In this document: positions 61,786-64,000 of the stretch, in pieces
Layout of the letters: the number at the start of each line of letters is the position of its first letter
How positions within the stretch are numbered: the first letter of the stretch is position 1
DNA from: Siniperca chuatsi
Lineage: Eukaryota > Chordata > Actinopteri > Centrarchiformes > Sinipercidae
DNA length: 64,000 bases
NCBI RefSeq assembly: GCF_020085105.1
Contig: NC_058055.1
Coordinates: 12,118,322 to 12,182,321, forward strand
Direction: 5' to 3'
Made by a program: the position numbers and the translations under genes
The notes under the pieces: model-generated
The model's input: the letters and a program-made list of their open reading frames with translations, nothing else
Database searches by the model: none
Told to the model about the DNA's origin: nothing

Positions 61786-64000
61786 CTGGAGGTACAGTCA
61801 CTGACTATGAGACTGGGTGTGTGTAAATAGATACAGTATACAAGGAAACTTATAGTGGAAACTGAAAGGAGGACGACATGATAACCTAATGGAGCATTTT
61901 GTTTGCTATGATTCAAGCATTTCTTGAGGGATGAAGGATTTGTTAAAATTCAGATTCTGAAGTATTTAAGAAGGAATTGAGGACGCCATGATGTATGTAA
62001 AAGCCATTTAAGCTTGACTAAGATCTAGGGCTGCAACTAATGATTTTTTTCATTATCCATTAATCTGCTGCTTATTTTCTCGATTAGTCCATTAATTGTT
62101 TGGTCTATAAGATATCAGAAAATAGATTTTAAAAATCTCATCACAGTTTCCCAGTGCCCGAGCTGATGTCTTCAAATGGCTGGTTTTGTCAAAACAACAG
62201 TCCCAAACCCAAAGATTAAGTTAAAAAAACAGCAATTATTTACATTTGAGAAGTTGGAACCAGTGGCATTTTTGCTTAAAAATGTATTTAAACAATCAAT
62301 GATCAAAGTTGTTTGCTGGCAATTAATTTGCTGTCAATCGACTAATCTATTAATCGAATTGTTTCGGCTCTACTGAGATCAAAGAAGGAAATGTTTTTAA
62401 AAGTGACTAATTCTAAATGAATGACAGACATTTAGTTTAATGCTCATGTCAAGTTACAGTAAAAATGAGAAATTGAATTTAGAGCTCACTCTCAGACAAA
62501 CACAGAGATTTGGACTGTTAAAAAAAAATCTGTTAACTAATAAATTAGCTGCTGTGAAGTATTTGTTGGAAAAAGTAGCTTAACAAAAGAATTTTTTTTA
62601 ACTCAAAGTCCTCTTTCTAGCTTTTTTCCCCCAGAGTTTTCAACCACATCTCACAGTCTTTCTCAGAGGATGGAGTTTATTCAGTTGTCATGGAGATAGC
62701 TCATTGAGCAAAAGGAAAACGATTGAAATCTCCACAATAAAGCTAGTAAGTGGACCTTAAGTAATTTTTTTTTACTAATTCATAGGGATTAGTTGTTTAA
62801 ATATTTAAATATGTTCCTTTTCATCCTCCCTCTCTGAAATAACTTTGTTCCAGGTTTCATTGAAGCAAAAAGGTCACCAGGTTTCTAGTGAGTCACTGGA
62901 AATTCGGACAAACAAATGACTTGTGTTCAGGGCTTCATATTTTCCTTATGTCTCTACAATATTTCGATATACTGGATTCTGCTACGGCACTCAGTTCCAC
63001 AAGAATCAGAATAAAGTCATGTTAAACAAACAAACAAACACATCCCATGTGTGTCAATGTTGTTATGACATACAGTATAGTTGGATTATTTGAATTTAAT
63101 GACCGGTAACAGTCAGAGTTCATACTGTATCAGACTGTGACTTCTTTACAAAAATATTCATGTCTGATATGAATTTATGCTCAAACATTAAGGGCTCTGA
63201 ATACAGGAAATGTACAGTAAAGGTTAACAACAAATAAAATGGTAAACTTAAAAACTGACAATTAAACTGTCAAACAGTTTAACAGCCATGAATTTGATCA
63301 TGTAGATTAAGATATGTTTATTTATTCCTTTATTAATATACACCTGATAAGAAGTAAACTTGCAACTCTTTAAATATACTGTATGTTGCTATTGGCTCTG
63401 TGATAAGCTGATGTCAATGTGATTTTTTTAAACTAATATTTAAAAGGAAATTCTTTTTCTGATCAAAATATATTGCAAACGTAATTAATAGTATTTACCC
63501 ACAGAAGTACTTTAATTCATGTGTATCTTTATTTTCTGTAATTGCTTTGTGTTTTATTTGTTGTTTGGTTTTTGACAATAATGAGAACCAGCATTGTAGA
63601 AAAGACTAAAGAGTATCTGTTATAAAAGTGTACTGGAGGTTGAGTGTGTGCACGCTGACTGTATTTCATGTGTTTGGGCTTTGATGGTGCTTTGAGTCAA
63701 AGTCATATGATGGAATCTCCAGGTTTTTCTCTCTCTTCATTTTACAAACACAGCATCTGATGTATTTACCTTTTGTGCTATTTGTGGGGTGAGCGCCCAT
63801 GAACACAACATAGTTTGGATGTTAAAGGAGGTTACAGTGTATTCTTTTTTTAAAGATGCGGATATTATTGCGGTCACAGTGTTTTTTTATGCTGTAGTTT
63901 GGATGGACTGGATGAATGATTACAGTGTTTTATTCAAATGAGATATAAATGTTTTTTATTTGTCTTGTAACTTTTGTATACTTGTTGATACTGAAAATGA
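61786..64000 (+). other. arhgap31: arhgap31 3' UTR and downstream DNA
   Basis: After the TGA at 61783-61785 comes A/T-rich sequence with a hAT MITE and possible AATAAA signals at 63010-63015 and near 63234. No other gene is recognised before the window ends. Confidence 0.5.
62026..62372. mobile_element. hAT-type MITE in the arhgap31 3' UTR
   Basis: The copy starts TAGGGCTGCAACTAATGA and ends TTGTTTCGGCTCTA, the degenerate inverted ends of a very common fish repeat. Flanks CTAAGATC (62018-62025) and CTGAGATC (62373-62380) match at 7 of 8 bases, the hAT-type 8-bp duplication. Internal blocks such as TTTGGTCTATAAGATATCAG and CAGTCCCAAACCCAAAGAT agree. No transposase ORF is present. Confidence 0.85.

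Overview
The window is vertebrate nuclear DNA, almost certainly from a spiny-rayed (percomorph) teleost. Genes are split by GT-AG introns, the encoded proteins are close to mammalian orthologues but carry fish-type features (for example a calcium-sensing receptor of about 941 residues with a short tail), and the non-coding DNA holds fish-type hAT elements, LINE tails and long tetranucleotide and dinucleotide repeats. There is no operon, CRISPR array or prokaryotic feature. All exon limits were read by eye from splice signals and reading-frame continuity.

Layout. (1) 0.9-6.9 kb, plus strand: cdc23 (APC8), a TPR subunit of the anaphase-promoting complex, 16 coding exons. (2) 7.9-15.3 kb, minus strand, tail-to-tail with cdc23: kif20a, a kinesin-6 motor, 18 coding exons plus a 5' leader exon near 17.1 kb. 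(3) 18.6-23.3 kb, minus strand: a cationic amino acid transporter most like slc7a2, 11 coding exons, one bounded by a GC-AG intron. (4) 27.7-31.7 kb, plus strand: casr, the extracellular calcium-sensing receptor, 6 coding exons. (5) 32-38 kb: a gene-free, repeat-rich stretch with a (CTAT)n array, an internally deleted LINE of the restriction-like-endonuclease type, and a broken LINE ORF1 with zinc knuckles. (6) 39.8-43.1 kb, plus strand: b4galt4, a Golgi beta-1,4-galactosyltransferase, with a possible spliced upstream ORF in its leader. (7) 43-50 kb: 3' UTR and intergenic DNA with MITEs and other repeats. (8) 50.3-61.8 kb, plus strand: arhgap31 (CdGAP), a Rac/Cdc42 GTPase-activating protein, 12 coding exons, followed by a 3' UTR carrying a hAT MITE.

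The genes are not a functional cluster. cdc23 and kif20a are both mitotic and keep the convergent arrangement known in mammals. casr, b4galt4 and arhgap31 lie near each other on human 3q13-q21. The transporter sits between these two conserved blocks. I did not find a previously undescribed biological system. The most testable oddities are the TG-repeat splice acceptor in arhgap31, the possible spliced upstream ORF of b4galt4, the dense AACGTT clusters (including one inside an arhgap31 intron), the transporter with only a CAT-2A-type loop, and several transposon copies with recognisable target-site duplications.
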